A DNA stretch of 64,000 nt from Castanea sativa. Lineage: Eukaryota; Streptophyta; Magnoliopsida; Fagales; Fagaceae. The stretch is from positions 18,175,442 to 18,239,441 of the forward strand of contig NC_134023.1 in NCBI RefSeq assembly GCF_040712315.1. Reading direction: 5' to 3'. Of this stretch, positions 22,830 through 35,950 are shown piece after piece. Position 1 is the stretch's first letter; each line of letters begins with the position of its first letter. The notes below the pieces were generated by a model, which did not search any database, was not told the origin of the DNA, and was given only the letters and a program-made list of their open reading frames with translations. The position numbers were made by a program, and so were the translations under genes.

Positions 22830-24644
22830 CTAAAGACTATTGTGCACCAATCTAACTCCCATTCTCTCCAAATGTGACTCGAAAGTCCTTTGAGGCAAGG
22901 CTTTGGTAAAAGGATAAGCTAGATTATTTGCACTTTCAATCTTTGCTACCACAACATCTCCACGAGCAACAATGTCTTGAATGATGTGGTACTTTCTCTC
23001 AATGTGCTTTCCTTTCTTGTGATTCCTTGGATCTTTGGATTGTGCAACCGCTCCACTATTGTCACAAAACAATGTGATGGGAAGTTGCTCCATTCTTACA
23101 ACACCAAGATCAGAAAGGAATTTCTTGAGCCAAACAGCCTCCTTTGCTGCTTCACAAGCAGCAACGTACTCGGCTTCCATGGTGGAGTCCGCAATACAAG
23201 ATTGCTTAACACTCCTCCAACTTATGGCTCCACCTCCCAAGGTGAAAACACATCCTGAAGTGGATTTTCTGAAATCTAGATCTGACTGAAAGTCTGAATC
23301 TGTATAGCCAATGGGAATCAAATCCTCACTATGGTAAACAAGCATATAATCTCTCGTTCTCCTAAGATACTTGAGAATATGCTTTACAGCTTGCCAATGT
23401 TTTGGTCCTGGATTTGATTGATATCGGCTGACCATGCCAACTGAATAACAAATATCTGGTCTAGTACAAAGCATGGCATACATGAGACTTCCCACTGCAG
23501 AAGCATAGGGAACTTGTCTCATCATATTTTCTTCCTCTTGAGTCTTAGGCCTTTGGTCATCAGACAGAGGAACTCCATGTCTAAAAGGAAGCAATCCTTT
23601 CTTGGAGTTTTGCATGCTAAACCGTTCTAGGACCTTATCTATATATCCAGCTTGTGATAAGCCTAACATCTTATTCTTGCGATCTCGCCAAAGCTTGATC
23701 CCTAGAATAAAGTTAGCCTCACCCAAGTCCTTCATATCAAATTGGCTTGACAACCAAACTTTAACCGATGACATTACCCCTACATCATTCCCAATGAGTA
23801 GAATATCATCAACATAAAGCACTAGGAACATGACTACTTTATCTCGATGTCTTTTGTACACACATGGTTCATCAAGATTTTGTTCAAAACCAAATGACTT
23901 GATTGCTTGATCAAATCTGATTATCCATGACCTAGATGCTTGTTTAAGTCCATAAATGGACCTATTCAACTTGCATACCATATGCTCTTGGTTCTTCACT
24001 ATGAAACCTTCTGGTTGCAACATGTATATTTCTTCTTCAAGATTGCCATTAAGAAATGCAGTCTTGACATCCATTTGCCAAATCTCATAATCATAATGAG
24101 CAGCAATGGATAAGAGAATTCTGATAGATTTAAGCATGGCTACTGGCGAAAAAGTTTCATCATAATCAATACCTTCTTTTTGTGTATACCCTTTCGCCAC
24201 TAGTCTTGCTTTAAAGGTTTCAACCTTTCCATCTATCCCTCTCTTTCTCTTGTAAACCCATTTGCAACCAACAGGTTTAATGCCATTAGGCGCCTTTACA
24301 AGATCCCATACATGATTTGAATCCATAGAATCCAATTCAGATCTCATAGCTTGGACCCAATGATGTGCATCTATATCATTCATTGCTTCATCATAAGTGT
24401 AAGGATCCGATTCAGCCTCTTCTGAGATAGCCTTATAAGTTTCTCCCAAACCTATGAATCTTATAGGAGGCCGAATAATTCTCCCACTACGACGAGGCAC
24501 CTGTGTACTAGACATCTCATGAGTAGTATCTTGTGATGTATCTAATACAGTCACATCATCCCTAGTTTCATCCATTGGTTGTTCAACTACAGGTTCATTC
24601 ATTTCAGCCAAGACAACTCTACTTCTCGGAGTAAAATTATTCAT
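22830..24644 (-). CDS. Copia B pol, second part: reverse transcriptase and RNase H
   Basis: 604 aa. It copies element RNA into DNA in the virus-like particle. An N-terminal linker (about 1-80) includes [14 protein letters not shown]. The reverse transcriptase runs from [20 protein letters not shown] (about 129), through the first catalytic Asp in [11 protein letters not shown] (D192), to YVDD (277-280). RNase H follows with YTDSDF (D449), EAEYVAAC (E492) and LFCDNSGA (D528), ending near the polypurine tract. All visible active-site residues are present. The frame starts at an ATG that overlaps the stop of the upstream ORF (ATGA at 24641-24644). Related elements encode one continuous polyprotein, so the break looks like a one-base frame change between integrase and reverse transcriptase rather than a normal gene start. 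Confidence 0.93.
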   Translation of the reverse strand: MNNFTPRSRVVLAEMNEPVVEQPMDETRDDVTVLDTSQDTTHEMSSTQVPRRSGRIIRPPIRFIGLGETYKAISEEAESDPYTYDEAMNDIDAHHWVQAMRSELDSMDSNHVWDLVKAPNGIKPVGCKWVYKRKRGIDGKVETFKARLVAKGYTQKEGIDYDETFSPVAMLKSIRILLSIAAHYDYEIWQMDVKTAFLNGNLEEEIYMLQPEGFIVKNQEHMVCKLNRSIYGLKQASRSWIIRFDQAIKSFGFEQNLDEPCVYKRHRDKVVMFLVLYVDDILLIGNDVGVMSSVKVWLSSQFDMKDLGEANFILGIKLWRDRKNKMLGLSQAGYIDKVLERFSMQNSKKGLLPFRHGVPLSDDQRPKTQEEENMMRQVPYASAVGSLMYAMLCTRPDICYSVGMVSRYQSNPGPKHWQAVKHILKYLRRTRDYMLVYHSEDLIPIGYTDSDFQSDLDFRKSTSGCVFTLGGGAISWRSVKQSCIADSTMEAEYVAACEAAKEAVWLKKFLSDLGVVRMEQLPITLFCDNSGAVAQSKDPRNHKKGKHIERKYHIIQDIVARGDVVVAKIESANNLAYPFTKALPQRTFESHLERMGVRLVHNSL

Positions 24645-26800
24645 ATAGTCATTTCCAAGAATTTGGCATTAGTGCTAACAAACACTTTATTATCCTTATG
24701 ACTATAGAATAAACCTCCAACTGTTCCTTTTGGATACCCTACAAAAAATACCACTTCTGTTTTAGACTGTAACTTGTCAAACTTTCCTTTCAACACATGT
24801 GCTGGACAACCCCAAATGTGGAGATGTCTCATACTAGGCTTACGCCCATTCCACAACTCTACAGGTGTTTTAGGAATAGACTTCGAAGGTACTAAATTCA
24901 AAAGATACATTGCAGTATTTAAGGCATATCCCCAAAAAGAAATTGGTAGAGTCGAATAACTCAACATGGACCTAACCATATCTAAAAGAGTCCTATTCTT
25001 TCTTTCTGCTACACCATTTTGTTGTGGAGTTCCAGGTGCAGTCAATTGGGATATAATCCCATTTTCAGTCAAGTAATCCTTAAAATCACCAAGAAGGTAT
25101 TCGCCACCTCGATCAGATCGAATGGCCTTTATGTGTTTACCTAATTGATTCTCAACTTCAGCCCTAAACTCTTTGAACTTTTCAAAGGCTTCGGACTTCC
25201 GTTTCATTAGGTACACATAACCAAATCTAGAGTAATCATCAGTGAAAGTAATGAAATACTCATAACCACCTCTTGCTTGGATTGACATAGGACCACATAC
25301 ATCTGAATGTACTAGTTCTAGCAAATCTTGGGCTCTTCTACCCTTTGCATTAAAAGGTCGTTTGGTCATCTTTCCTTCCAAACAAGATTCGCAAACTGGA
25401 AAACCATCAAAGTTTATGGGCTGTAAAAGTCCATCTTTGATTAGTCTTTGAATCCTACTTGAATTGATATGACCTAAACGCAAGTGCCATAGATATGCAT
25501 CACTAGTAGAAGGAAACTTTCTCTTTAATGATTTCACATGAGAGTTACTATCTAATTCAGAATTGTATAATCCATGCTTATCAGGAGTTAAAATATAAAG
25601 ACCATCCACAATATTGCCAGAACAGATAAACACTTTATCCTTCTTTATTACAACATTGTCTTTCAGGATAACACAATATCCATGTTTACCTAAGTAAGTT
25701 GCAAAAATTAAATTCCTACGAACATTAGGTACATACAAACAGTCTTCCAATATTAACACTCTAGACTTAAAACACAAATTAAACACTCCAACAGCTTCAA
25801 CCGGAATCTTGCTCCCATCAGCCAAAGTAAGAAATAGTTCTCCTTCATTCAACTTTCTGGTCTCCTGGAACCCCTGCAAAGAATTGCAGATATGATTAGT
25901 ACAACCTGAATCCACACACCAGGAATCTGTTGGATTCTGTACCAAACATATTTCAAGAAGAAATGAACTTTTCATACCTTTATTCTTGGCAGCCTTGAAT
26001 GTTGGACAATTCCTCTTCCAATGTCCTTTCTCACCACAATGGAAACACTTTCCTTTGGTTTTCTTTCCTTTGTTGGCAACCCCTAAGGCAATTTGTTTAC
26101 CATCTTTCTTAGTGAAGTCCTTCTTCTTCTTCTTCTTACCCTTGCCTTTCGACTTAGGTTGAGAAGTAGAAGCTTCACCCATATTGGCTTCAACACTAGA
26201 AGTACCAAGGATGCCTTCCGCCGCCACTAACTCATTCATTAATTCAGACAAAGAATAAATCTTTTTGTTCATATTATAATTGAGTCTGAATTCCTTGAAT
26301 GATTCTGGTAGTGACTGGAGTATCATATCCACTTGGGATTCTCCATCAATGTCGGCACCTAAAACTTCCAATGTGTTCAGATTAGCAATCATCCTAAGAC
26401 AATGCTCCCTCACTGAACTTCCTGCAGCCATTTTGGTATTATAAATTTGCCTCATGGTTTCTTGCCTTGCAGAACGGCCTTGCTCACCAAACATCTCCTT
26501 CAGACTATGCATTATGTCCGAAGCAAGTTCTACATCCTGCATTTGATGCTGTAGAATATTTGAGATAGATGCTAGGATGTAGCACTTGGCCATCTCATTA
26601 GATTTTTGCCAACGATCATATCGCTGTTTTTCCTCAAGAGGAGCATCTAATGAAGGAAAGTTAGGACATGGTTGAGTAAGCACATACTTGTGCTCTTCAG
26701 CAGTAAGAACAATGTCCAAATTTCTTTTCCAGTCAACATAGTTGGATCCAGTCAGTTTGTTTTGGTTAAGAATAGAAACAAGTGGACTAAATGATGCCAT
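24641..26800 (-). CDS. Copia B gag, protease and integrase
   Basis: 719 aa from a true ATG at 26800. Residues 1-200 are the UBN2-type capsid ([17 protein letters not shown], then a conserved [15 protein letters not shown] segment). A lysine-rich linker leads to the zinc knuckle [14 protein letters not shown] (252-265). The aspartic protease has [12 protein letters not shown] with D297-S-G. The pre-integrase zinc site is H439, H444, C470, C473. The integrase core has D500, D563 and E599 ([23 protein letters not shown]), the spacing expected for DDE integrases. It ends KFLEMTI at the ATGA overlap with the next frame. Together with the downstream ORF it forms the full Copia gene set. If the frame break is real in the genome, reverse transcriptase would not be made as a normal fusion and this copy would need help from another. 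Confidence 0.94.
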   Translation of the reverse strand: MASFSPLVSILNQNKLTGSNYVDWKRNLDIVLTAEEHKYVLTQPCPNFPSLDAPLEEKQRYDRWQKSNEMAKCYILASISNILQHQMQDVELASDIMHSLKEMFGEQGRSARQETMRQIYNTKMAAGSSVREHCLRMIANLNTLEVLGADIDGESQVDMILQSLPESFKEFRLNYNMNKKIYSLSELMNELVAAEGILGTSSVEANMGEASTSQPKSKGKGKKKKKKDFTKKDGKQIALGVANKGKKTKGKCFHCGEKGHWKRNCPTFKAAKNKGMKSSFLLEICLVQNPTDSWCVDSGCTNHICNSLQGFQETRKLNEGELFLTLADGSKIPVEAVGVFNLCFKSRVLILEDCLYVPNVRRNLIFATYLGKHGYCVILKDNVVIKKDKVFICSGNIVDGLYILTPDKHGLYNSELDSNSHVKSLKRKFPSTSDAYLWHLRLGHINSSRIQRLIKDGLLQPINFDGFPVCESCLEGKMTKRPFNAKGRRAQDLLELVHSDVCGPMSIQARGGYEYFITFTDDYSRFGYVYLMKRKSEAFEKFKEFRAEVENQLGKHIKAIRSDRGGEYLLGDFKDYLTENGIISQLTAPGTPQQNGVAERKNRTLLDMVRSMLSYSTLPISFWGYALNTAMYLLNLVPSKSIPKTPVELWNGRKPSMRHLHIWGCPAHVLKGKFDKLQSKTEVVFFVGYPKGTVGGLFYSHKDNKVFVSTNAKFLEMTI

Positions 26801-28194
26801 GACAAAATCTGAAAATAATAAACATGAATATAATAAGTAAATTGGACATTATCAATTTAGCATAAAAGCATATAATATGGAACCTTAATAAAACCATAAA
26901 ATAATATATGCAACGACAACCCAATCTCATATTCAATATCCCTCAGCATAGAGTGAACATAAAATACTATGATTGATTGAGAACAATTCTCATTACTAGT
27001 GCTATCATGATAACTCTTATCAAACACTAATAATATGCCGTTTTACATTTAGCCTCTAAGTAATAATATTAAGAACTCAGCATAGAGGATACTAAAATAC
27101 TTAGTCTAGTGTATACCATTGTTTAGAATCATGTGTAACCACATCTCATCCCTTTAACAGGCTTATTTTGTAGTATCATGATAAAACACCCTCCGCATGG
27201 AATGCAAAGCTCGAAGCTAAGACAAGGTGTTTATCAAACCACTATAAACCAAGAAATTCAATCTTGTAGGACCATGAAATAAATACTCTCCGCATGGAAT
27301 GCTAAGCTCGAGGCAAAGACAAAGTATATATTTCACACTACTATGAACCAACAATGGAGGCCGTGAGATCCAACCCTTGAATCTCTCTCCCACTAGATAT
27401 TTTAAAATAAAGGTTTTTTTTAAGATTAAGTCCCATAATAATGCTAGACACGTTGAAAAAATAATCATAATCTAATTAGGAATAAATTTCTTAACCCTAG
27501 TATTAACGTATATAAATATATATAACGTAATAAAAACTTTTATTATATATAAAAATTTATATTATATTATATATAATATAATATACAAATTAACATATAT
27601 AATATATAATTATTACTTTTTATATATATATATATATATATTATAATATATATAACTGTCAGAGAAGACTTGAATCCTCACGGATTCACTTTTTTCTTTT
27701 TTTTTTTCTAAAGCATGCAATTTTACAAACCAAGTCATGCATTGAATTCAACCCGTGCAACAAATTCAACCATGCAATGCCATAAAAATCCGGACCATGC
27801 AATCAAAGGTCAAACGATGCATTAATGATTCAAAGCTTTTGACAAATGAATAACTGCTACTCAATAACTGCCAATCCAATAACTACCCCTATTCAAATAA
27901 ACATCAAGGCAACAGATATTAAATGTTGCCGTGCATAGCAGTGATGGCCATATATATTGATCGCATGAATACCTTATAAGCAATTTACATGCCAGCCAAA
28001 CCGTGCAAAAGGGAATACAAGCAGTGCAGTTATGGTTCACACATGACAGTTATTGAAATTTCAATAACTTTATCTTCTTCAATATATTTAAATGATGCAA
28101 AAAATTGAAAGATAAAAATAACGGTTTTCTTAAATTCTAAAATTTAATCACACATTATACAATCATGATATGAAAACCTGGCTCTGATACCAAT
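26801..28194 (-). other. 5' leader of Copia B
   Basis: About 1.4 kb between 5' LTR and gag without a gene. It includes a repeated block with CTCCGCATGGAATGC near 27189 and 27287, about 98 bp apart, and an (AT)n-rich stretch (27500-27655). The primer-binding site TGGTATCAGAGCC (minus strand) is at 28180-28192, complementary to initiator tRNA-Met as in other Copia elements. Confidence 0.8.
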
Positions 28195-29627
28195 TGAAGG
28201 AAAAATTCTGGTTTTGCATCTCATGCAAAACCCACAGCGGAAGCGACGAACTAGGATCTATTTCATTCATGATTGATAACGTGCACAATGTAAATTTCAG
28301 AATTTAAGAACAAGATAGCGTACCTTGGTGTGGAGAAATTCAAAACAAAGATTAGAAGCACTTGGGAACACTTTTAATCTTCACTCTAATTCCACTTTAT
28401 GCCCAAGATGTGTGGTCTCTCAATCAGTTTTTCAAAGAGAGAATGAAAGTGTGTCTCACACTCTCTCACACCGTTTCTTTTCCTTTTCTAATTTCTTCTA
28501 ATAAAAATTCTGTATGTTTCTCCCTTTATAACTAACTGATTATCTAATTGGGCTGGCCTATTGGGCCTTTCCAATTGGGCTTTAGTGTGTGGCTTGGAGT
28601 GGGACCAAAAGGGACTAATAAGACACTAGCTCCAATGGGCCTTGGGCTTTTCCGTCAACTCTTGACAAGTCCAAAGTTACCATTAATTATATTTAATACC
28701 ACTATATAAATATAATTGCACTCTAGGCCTTATTAATAAATTATATCCCAAGACTTTATTATACACGTAACCCCTTCATAAAATATTCGTAGTAACACAA
28801 AGTCATAAATGTAGACTGCCACTTTGTAAATTACTACATCTTATCCTTGAGTACCCGGTTTAATTCTTTAAATTTATTCATTATATATTTATGAAATCCA
28901 ATTTCATAAACATATACTTTAGTAATTTCTTACTAAAGTGGTTAGGCCTAACTCTCTGAATAACTGAACCATTAAACTTATCTCAAGGGAATATTTTATA
29001 TCTCCATCAAGAGACTATGAATTCCATCTTGAGAATATATGTTCCATCAACACTAAATGTGGCTGCCCAACATACTGAGGTTTTGACCGTCACTTCAGAT
29101 CTCACTCCTGATATATCAAAGCAACCTACACTTCATGATCAGGTCCATTATTCTCTCAGGATTAAGAGTTTATGCAAATAGAAGTCGTGAGATTTATTAT
29201 TCATTTGACAGTCGTTAGAACAATAATAAATCTCACAGCGGTCCTGTTCAATATGTTTTAACTCTTAAAACATATCAACATATCAACTAGAAGCTTCCAC
29301 TTCCATGATCAAGACAAATCATCTTAGTTGACACGTTATAGTCTTCGCAGATGAAATGCCCAATTTTATCACCGACTACGAACTATTAATTCTGAGTTTA
29401 CAAAGAACTTGTGATTTACATCTTCTGTGACTTTTCACATAAATCACATACAATGCATCTCATGGACTATATGATAATGTCCCATATTCATGTTACCATT
29501 ATTTTAGATAATAATAAAATAACTTTATCAAACACAATATTAAATCATACATCATGTCTTACATAATGTCATACATAATATCATACATAGCATCATACAA
29601 TAGGATTTAAGGGCACTAATCCTAACA
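28195..29627 (-). repeat. 5' LTR of Copia B
   Basis: 1433 bp, same length as the 3' copy and almost identical. Followed by the duplication TTAAG. Confidence 0.95.
28525..28531 (-). promoter_or_regulatory. TATA box of Copia B
   Basis: TTATAAA on the minus strand followed by GGGAGAAACATAC. The same context is found in the other B-type LTRs (for example near 631). Transcription would run toward gag. Confidence 0.55.
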
Positions 29628-29946
29628 TTAAGTACAAGAGATCACTTAACCGTACTCATCACAAACAAAGAGCCATAAAGCTCACTTGCTTAGTTGTGCA
29701 TAAGAATGCCCATCTAAGCTACAAGAGATACAAAGTTTAGAAAAACTCTGTTTCAATGCGCATTTTAAGGTTCACAAGAACTAATGTACACAAGCACACA
29801 CTATTTTTGTATTTTTCTAAATTTTTCAATTTTTTTTTATTTTGAAAAAAACAAAATAAAAACTAAACAACCAAACAAAAATAGACAAACAATCATGAAA
29901 GCATGAAAGAAAGATGCAAATTCATGAAGGCATGATAGAAAGACAA
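29628..29946 (-). other. Interior of element C next to Copia B
   Basis: Continues the sequence interrupted at 21382; reverse of 6211-6560 of A1. No gene. Confidence 0.75.
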
Positions 29947-32085
29947 TTAAGTCTTAGGCTCCTTTCTCACCCACACAGCATGAGTCTTTGGCCGTGAAGA
30001 TGAAAAGTCATGAGTCCTAGTATGTTTACTAATGTGGGACGAAAACACTGACCATCCCTGGACGGTCATCACCTCGGCAGCCGTCCAGGAGTTATCCTCA
30101 GAACGAGGGTAACGGGCAAGGCCGTCCTGAGGATGATGGCGAAGCTCCATCCCTCGTCCATAGGATGCGCATAGCTTATCCCGAAAGGACTCGTCCACAT
30201 AAAGATTTGTGGACGAGGATGCTATTGGAATTATCAGGCACACTCGACGAAGGAATTCCAAGATGAGGATATCATACTTAGGAAAATCTCCGAATATAAT
30301 ATGATAATCCCTTATCCTACGCATAACTGTCATATATCCGTTGTGAAATAGAAATGTAACTCCTAAACGGTTATGGCAGTTACATTTAATCCTTTTGCCT
30401 CCTCGAATCTAGGGGAGGTTCCAGTATTCAATAACCGTCGATGGGAACGCTATATAAACACTGATTCTGACAAAGCAAAGGTATGTGAAACTTACTCCAA
30501 AAAAGTTGGAACTTCAAGAATAATAGAGAGAAAAACTAACTTTGCCATCGGAAGGTTTTTGGTCGGCAGCCCCGGTCACCTTTTGATTCGCTTTTCTTTT
30601 TCTTTAGGCCGCAGAGAGAGCAAGTGGTCCTTTCAAGTCCGAAGCATCCAGCCTACTGATCTTCTTTGCATCATCATTTACTAAAGGTCATAGAAGAATT
30701 AAGATTCTTCTGAAATTGAGTTAAAAAGCTCAAGACTTTTGATAACTCTTCAAACAAAGGTGTAGGTCCTTGAGAGAAAACTTGTGACCCTTTGGACACT
30801 TGCTTTTGAGGATACAACTTAAAGCAATTAGGACGAATGTGTCCAAAAACACCACAATGGTGACAAACATGAGATCTAACAAAGGATTTAGAATTAGCCA
30901 AATCAGTTTTGGATTTCATACCTTTATTACCTTTCTCAGATTGAGGCACAATGACAGTCCTTGATCCAGAAGCCATGGAAGACGAGGGGCCAGAGGAAAT
31001 AGCATATCCTGAGCCAGTCTTATCAAAACTAGGCTTTTAAGCACTCAAGATTTCTTCAAGCTTTGCACTAGCCATCCTCTTTATTTGAGTTCTAGCTTGA
31101 CTAAGCTCAATCTTGAGATTCTTGACCTTCTCTTCATAGAGGTGTTCTCCATAACAAGAGTCTCAACTAACCTTGTAGTCTCATCCAGTTTGACTAACAT
31201 ATTAGCCTTTTTAGTTTTTACCTCATTAAGCTCTTTTCTACCAAGATGAGAAGTCCTTTCAGATTTTATGAATTCAGTGCACAACTTATCATAGGCTTCT
31301 TGAAGGGTCATCTTCTTGGACACTTCATTATCAGAAGAATCATCACTGTCACTAGCACTCTCCACAACCACCTTATCGGTTGAGATAACAAATGCCATAA
31401 CGTGACTACATTCATCCACATACTCATCAAAAGAGTCATTCTCAGTGTCACTCCAAGTAGCAACCAACCCTTTATCTTCTGACTTATTGGCTTTTTCCCT
31501 CATAAGGTAGTTTGGGCACTCTATCCTCATGTGACCAAAACCCTTGCACTTATGACATTGGATTAGGGGCTTCTCATTCTTACCCTCTTAGAGGATTTAG
31601 ATTTCCTAGAAGGTTTGCTCATATCCTTTTTCCTCAATTGAAGAAGCTTGATAATCTCATTAGTTATGAAGGTTCGATCCTCATCCTTATCATCATCTTC
31701 ATCTTCATCTTCAGAGTCCTCAATCTCTTCCTCTATACCTTTAAGAGCCAAGTTTTTACTCTTTCCACCTTGTCCCATTGAGCCTAATCCCATCTCATAG
31801 GTTTGAAGGTTCCCTACAAGCTCAGTCAAAGGAATTTGATCAATGTCCTTTGCTTCTTCAATGACAGTGATCTTGACATGGAATCTTCCAAGTAAGGATC
31901 TAAGGATTTTCCTAACAATTTTGGATTCTGCTATAGTTTCTCTAAGGTTGAAGGATGAATTCACAATATCCATGACTTTAGCATAGAACTCATCAAAGGT
32001 TTCATCCTCTTCCATCCTTACATCTTCAAAGCTACTGGTGAGTCTTCGAAGCTTCATAGTTTTTACTGCCTTGGTACCTTCATAG
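29947..32085 (-). pseudogene. Gag-like protein of element C, main part, broken
   Basis: Minus-strand gag fragments: MEEDETFDEFYAKVMDIVNS (from about 32010), the first zinc knuckle around CKGFGHMRIECPNYL (about 31560-31510), an acidic linker with DSDDSSDNEVSKK, a coiled-coil stretch, a second knuckle CHHCGVFGHIRPNCFKL (about 30870-30820), and a tail FSKHTRTHDFSSSRPK ending VWVRKEPKT at 29947. Frame changes lie near 31560 and between 31081 and 30976, and a solo LTR (30033-30676) splits the tail after SMTFSK. Both zinc knuckles keep their C-C-H-C residues. The N-terminal part lies beyond element D at 39517-39815. Two knuckles flanking a coiled coil are shared with A1 and A2. Confidence 0.82.
30033..30676 (+). 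mobile_element. Solo LTR-like insertion in the gag of element C
   Basis: 644 bp from TGTGGGACGAAAACAC to TGCATCATCA, with a TATA box (GCTATATAAACACTG, about 30449) and GC-richer sequence with CCTCGGC and GGACGAGG words, like gypsy LTRs. The gag frame resumes across it. It is bounded by an 8-bp direct repeat TTTACTAA (30025-30032 and 30677-30684), longer than the usual 5 bp. It has TG/CA ends but no clear terminal inverted repeat, so a solo gypsy-type LTR is preferred over a hAT element. Confidence 0.65.
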
Positions 32086-33472
32086 TCTTGGGGTTTATGC
32101 CTTAAAATCTAATTTATTGGCATATTATAAATAATTAAATTGTTTAATTATATGAGACTATTTATAAATGAACTAATGAGACATTATCTTAGTCCATGAG
32201 ATGCATTGTATGTAATTTATGTGATTTAGTCATAGAAGATGTAAGTCACAAGTTCCTTGTAAACTCAAAATATAGTTCGTAGTCGGTGATGAAATTGGAC
32301 GTTTCATCTACGAAGACTATAACATATCAGCCAAGATGATTTGTCTTGATCATGAAAATGAAAATTTCTAGTTGGTATGTTGATATGTTTTAAGAGTTAA
32401 GACATATTGAACTGGACCACTGTGAGATTTATTATTCTCCGAACGACTGTCAAATGAATAATAAATCTTACGACTTCTATTTACATCAACTCTAAATCCT
32501 GAGAGAATAATGGACTTGATCATAAGATGTAGGTTGCTTTGATATATTAGGAGTGAAATCTATTATTTATGGTCAAAACCTCAGTATGTTGGGCAGCCAC
32601 ATTTAGTGTTGATGAAATATATATTCTTAAGATGAAATTCATAGTCTCTTAACAAAGATACAAAATATTCTCTTGACATAAGTTTAATGGGTTTGGTTAT
32701 TTAGAGAGTTAGGCTCAACCACTTTAGTAAGGAATTACTAAATTATATATTTATGGAATTGGATTTCATAAGTATATAATGAATAACTTAAAAGATTAAA
32801 TCGGGTACTCAAGGATTAAAATATTGTGATTTATGAAGTGGCAGTTTACATCCATGACTTTGTATTACTACGAATATTTTATGAAGGAGTTGCATGTACA
32901 ATAAAGTCTTGGGATATAATTTATAGATAAGGCCTAGAGTGCAACTATATTTATATAGTGGTATTAAATATAGTTAATGGTAATTTTGGACTTGTCAAGA
33001 GTTTACAGAAAAGCGCAAGGCCCATTGGAGCTAGTGTCTTATTGGTCCCTTTAGGTCTCACTCCAAGCCACACACCTAAGCCCAATTGGAATGGCCCAAA
33101 AGGCTAGTCCAATTAGATAATCAGTTATATATAAGATGAGAAACATACAGAATTTCAGCGGAGTGTGAGACATCATTCTGAAATGGTTTGTATGTGAGTG
33201 TTGGACACTTTCCTATTCTCTCCTTGGAGACTGATTAAGAGACCACACATCTTGGGCATTAAGTGGAATTGGAGTGAAGATTAAAAGTATTCCCAAGTGC
33301 TTCTGATCTTCGGTTTTGAATTTTACTGCACCAAGGTACGCTTTCTTGTTCTCTAATTCTAGAACTTACATAGTACATATTATCAATTATGAATGAAGTA
33401 GATCCGTTAATTTTTCCGCTGTCCATGTTTTGTATGAGATACAAACAAGTATTTCCATGCATTTTTCCAACA
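32086..33472 (+). repeat. 5' LTR of element D
   Basis: 1387 bp ending TTTTTCCAACA. The first bases (TCTTGGGG against TGTTTGGG in the other LTR) are mutated. Holds the hairpin at 32422-32471 with one mismatch in the stem. Confidence 0.88.
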
Positions 33473-35950
33473 AATGGTATCAGAGTAGTTTTCAATTCAA
33501 ATTGTATAACATGTTTTGTGAGTTTTTGGAATCAGAGATAATAGTTTCATGTTATGAGAAACTTAATTTTCTACATGGTTGTTGAAACCATGATTTGATG
33601 AAAACTGATTTTGATGTTATGATGTTGTTTAATTTTTGAGTTTAAGTATGTTAAACTAATTTTTAAGGCTATAGCATCAATGATATTCAGTTTAGATATC
33701 AATCTATGTCCATTATGATCATATGATGGTTGTTTTACTCTTGAAAATGTTAAAAAACTGTCTTAGAAAAATTTTGAAAAATTTGAAATTTGTGACGCTT
33801 GATCGATCGAGCATCTGTTGAGGATCGATCGAGCTTCGTGGAATGTTTCTTGATCGATCAAGAATTTGTAGAGGATCGATCGAGAACTGTTTATTCATAA
33901 TGTTTTCTAAGTGTTTGTCACGTATATAAAGAATAAAGATGTGTGTGATGAGATTACATATGGTTCTAACTAAAAGACCTAATGAAATCAAAGATATTAG
34001 TTAAATAGAACTTTTAGTCCTAAATGTTTTGGGACTTGTCTTTTAAGAAACATTCTAATGAGATTAGAATTGTTGTATGTTTAAAAGTCCTTAATTCATT
34101 TTAATTAGAAGTTTTAATGAGATTAAAGCTTAATTAAAAGGTATATAGTTTCTAATTAGATTAGAACTTTTCATTTTGGAAATTAAGGATAGAGTTCTAT
34201 ATAACTAATTTTTGATTCATTAGTGTTTAAGGAATCTTAAATAGTTTAGGACTTCCATTTTAGTTAGTGATTCTAATAAGATTAGAGTCTTGAATAAGTG
34301 CATGGTTATAAGTTGTGATGGGATCACAATTATTTAAGAAAAACCCAAATAACGAGTGGGAGTGCTGAAATAACCCTTTTGTTAAGTTTATTGTAATGTG
34401 AATAGATACCTTGTCTTGACTTCGAGTCTTGCATTCCATGCAGAGGGTATTTACTTCACGGATTACAAGGTTCAACTTCTTTGTGATTGCGCGAATGTTC
34501 GTTACGCTATAGTGATGTGACTTAGTAACATCACATTGAATTTAAACAATTAAACACATTTGATGTGTAGGGTTAAAATTGTGATGAGATCACAATGTTT
34601 TCAATACAATCCACTTGTTTTAAAATTTCTAGTGGGAGAGAGATTCAATGGTTGATTCTCACGGCCTTTACTGCCAGTTTATAGTAGTGTGATTAGGCAC
34701 CTCGCCTTGGCGTATATGTCTTTCTCCCTTCGGAGGGTGTTTAATTCATGGTACTACAGATTAAACTTCTTAATGATAGATGAAGTGTGTTTTTACATTG
34801 AGAACGACCACGCTTCCGTGGAGTTACTTGGTGACTCACATTGATTCTAGTCAATGGTGTACACTAGACTAAGTGTAATGTTAACCTCCCTTTGGAGCTA
34901 TGTCATTATTACTTAGAGGCTAAAGGGAAAATGACAAATTACTTTTGTTTGGTAAGAGTTAGCATGATAGCATTAATAATGAAAATGATTCTCGCCTGAT
35001 CATAGTGATTGGTATGACCTCGCTTCTGAGGAATATTAATTGCGAGATTAGGTTGTCGTTGCACCTAGTATAGTATGTTTTTCAAGTTCCATGTTATATG
35101 GTTATGGATGCAAAATATAATGTCCCTGTAATTATGTTCATAGTTTCAAAATAAAGTAGTCATAAATTTTGTTCTCAAGCTACTATTTTAACTGAATCAC
35201 ATTAACTAAGAAATAATTTTGGACATGGTGCTTAAAGGAGCTGAAGTACATAAATTTTGTTTTGATTCAGCATTGTCATGATTTCCTATGAATGATGCAT
35301 TGATGGAAGATAGCTTATGATATGATCATAGTCTCCATTGAAATGCTATAATGTTTCTTTGGCTTTCTATCTTGATTGTACTACAGCATGAGATGCAAGA
35401 GTTAGTACTAGACTTAGACTTTATATTAAGTCTAAATGAGAGTTTTGGTATAAATCATATTGAGTGCTAAGAAAATCTCAAGGAGTTCCAATTCTATATC
35501 ATTTTATGAAAATATTTTATTTTTAAAATGAATTCGAATTCTTGGATATAGAGATTAAATGTTAATCTCATATGGATATGATCCACAAGTCCTTATTAGA
35601 ATCATTTGATCAATTCAGGTTGTTTTGTAAATGAATTTCTTTTATATTATCTGAATTAATGTGTGATTTCTACACAAAGGTAAACATCCTAAAAGCTAAG
35701 GCTAGGATCAATATGATTTAATTCAAATTCTTAACCTAGACCGAAAGATAAGGGTGGTAAAAAGAGGAATTATAATACCAAACAGTTGGACAAGCTAGTT
35801 GTCCTAGTAGTTGTCAAAAGGAAATTAGACTCAAAAGCATGACCAAAAGAAAAGTGTTTCCGGTTTCAGTAAAGTTAAGCATTGTCCATGATTATTTTCT
35901 AGATGGAAATTTACATGCTTTACTTTTTAAAGCGAAAGTTTTCATCCTTT
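33473..35950 (+). other. Leader and gag region of D, decayed
   Basis: Starts with the primer-binding site. Four GATCGATC words lie at 33799-33890. Near 34410-34450 and 34680-34760 it has GCATTCCATGCAGAGGGT and TTCGGAGGGTGTTTAATTCA, the counterparts of the repeated leader block in B. Where gag should be I could recognise no reading frame. Confidence 0.6.

Larger units (their letters stand above)
21383..29627 (-). mobile_element. Copia LTR retrotransposon B, nearly intact
   Basis: 8245 bp on the minus strand with two 1433-bp LTRs, 5-bp duplication TTAAG (21378-21382 and 29628-29632), primer-binding site and polypurine tract. It encodes gag, protease, integrase, reverse transcriptase and RNase H in the Copia order, in two overlapping frames. 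The motifs and order are of the tobacco Tnt1-like kind. By eye the LTRs differ at about 14 of 1433 positions, so insertion is recent. It lies inside element C and is the likeliest source of the other B-type LTRs here. Confidence 0.95.

Noticed and set aside
23977..24959. Plus-strand frames within the Copia B coding region
   Set aside because: Antisense shadows of integrase and reverse transcriptase.
30033..30676. hAT DNA transposon suggested by the 8-bp repeat
   Set aside because: The ends show no terminal inverted repeat beyond TG/CA, and a TATA box and LTR-like composition are present.
30373..30684. 103-aa frame in the insertion at 30033-30676
   Set aside because: Crosses the TATA box and the end of an LTR-like sequence and extends into the gag of C; not a gene.
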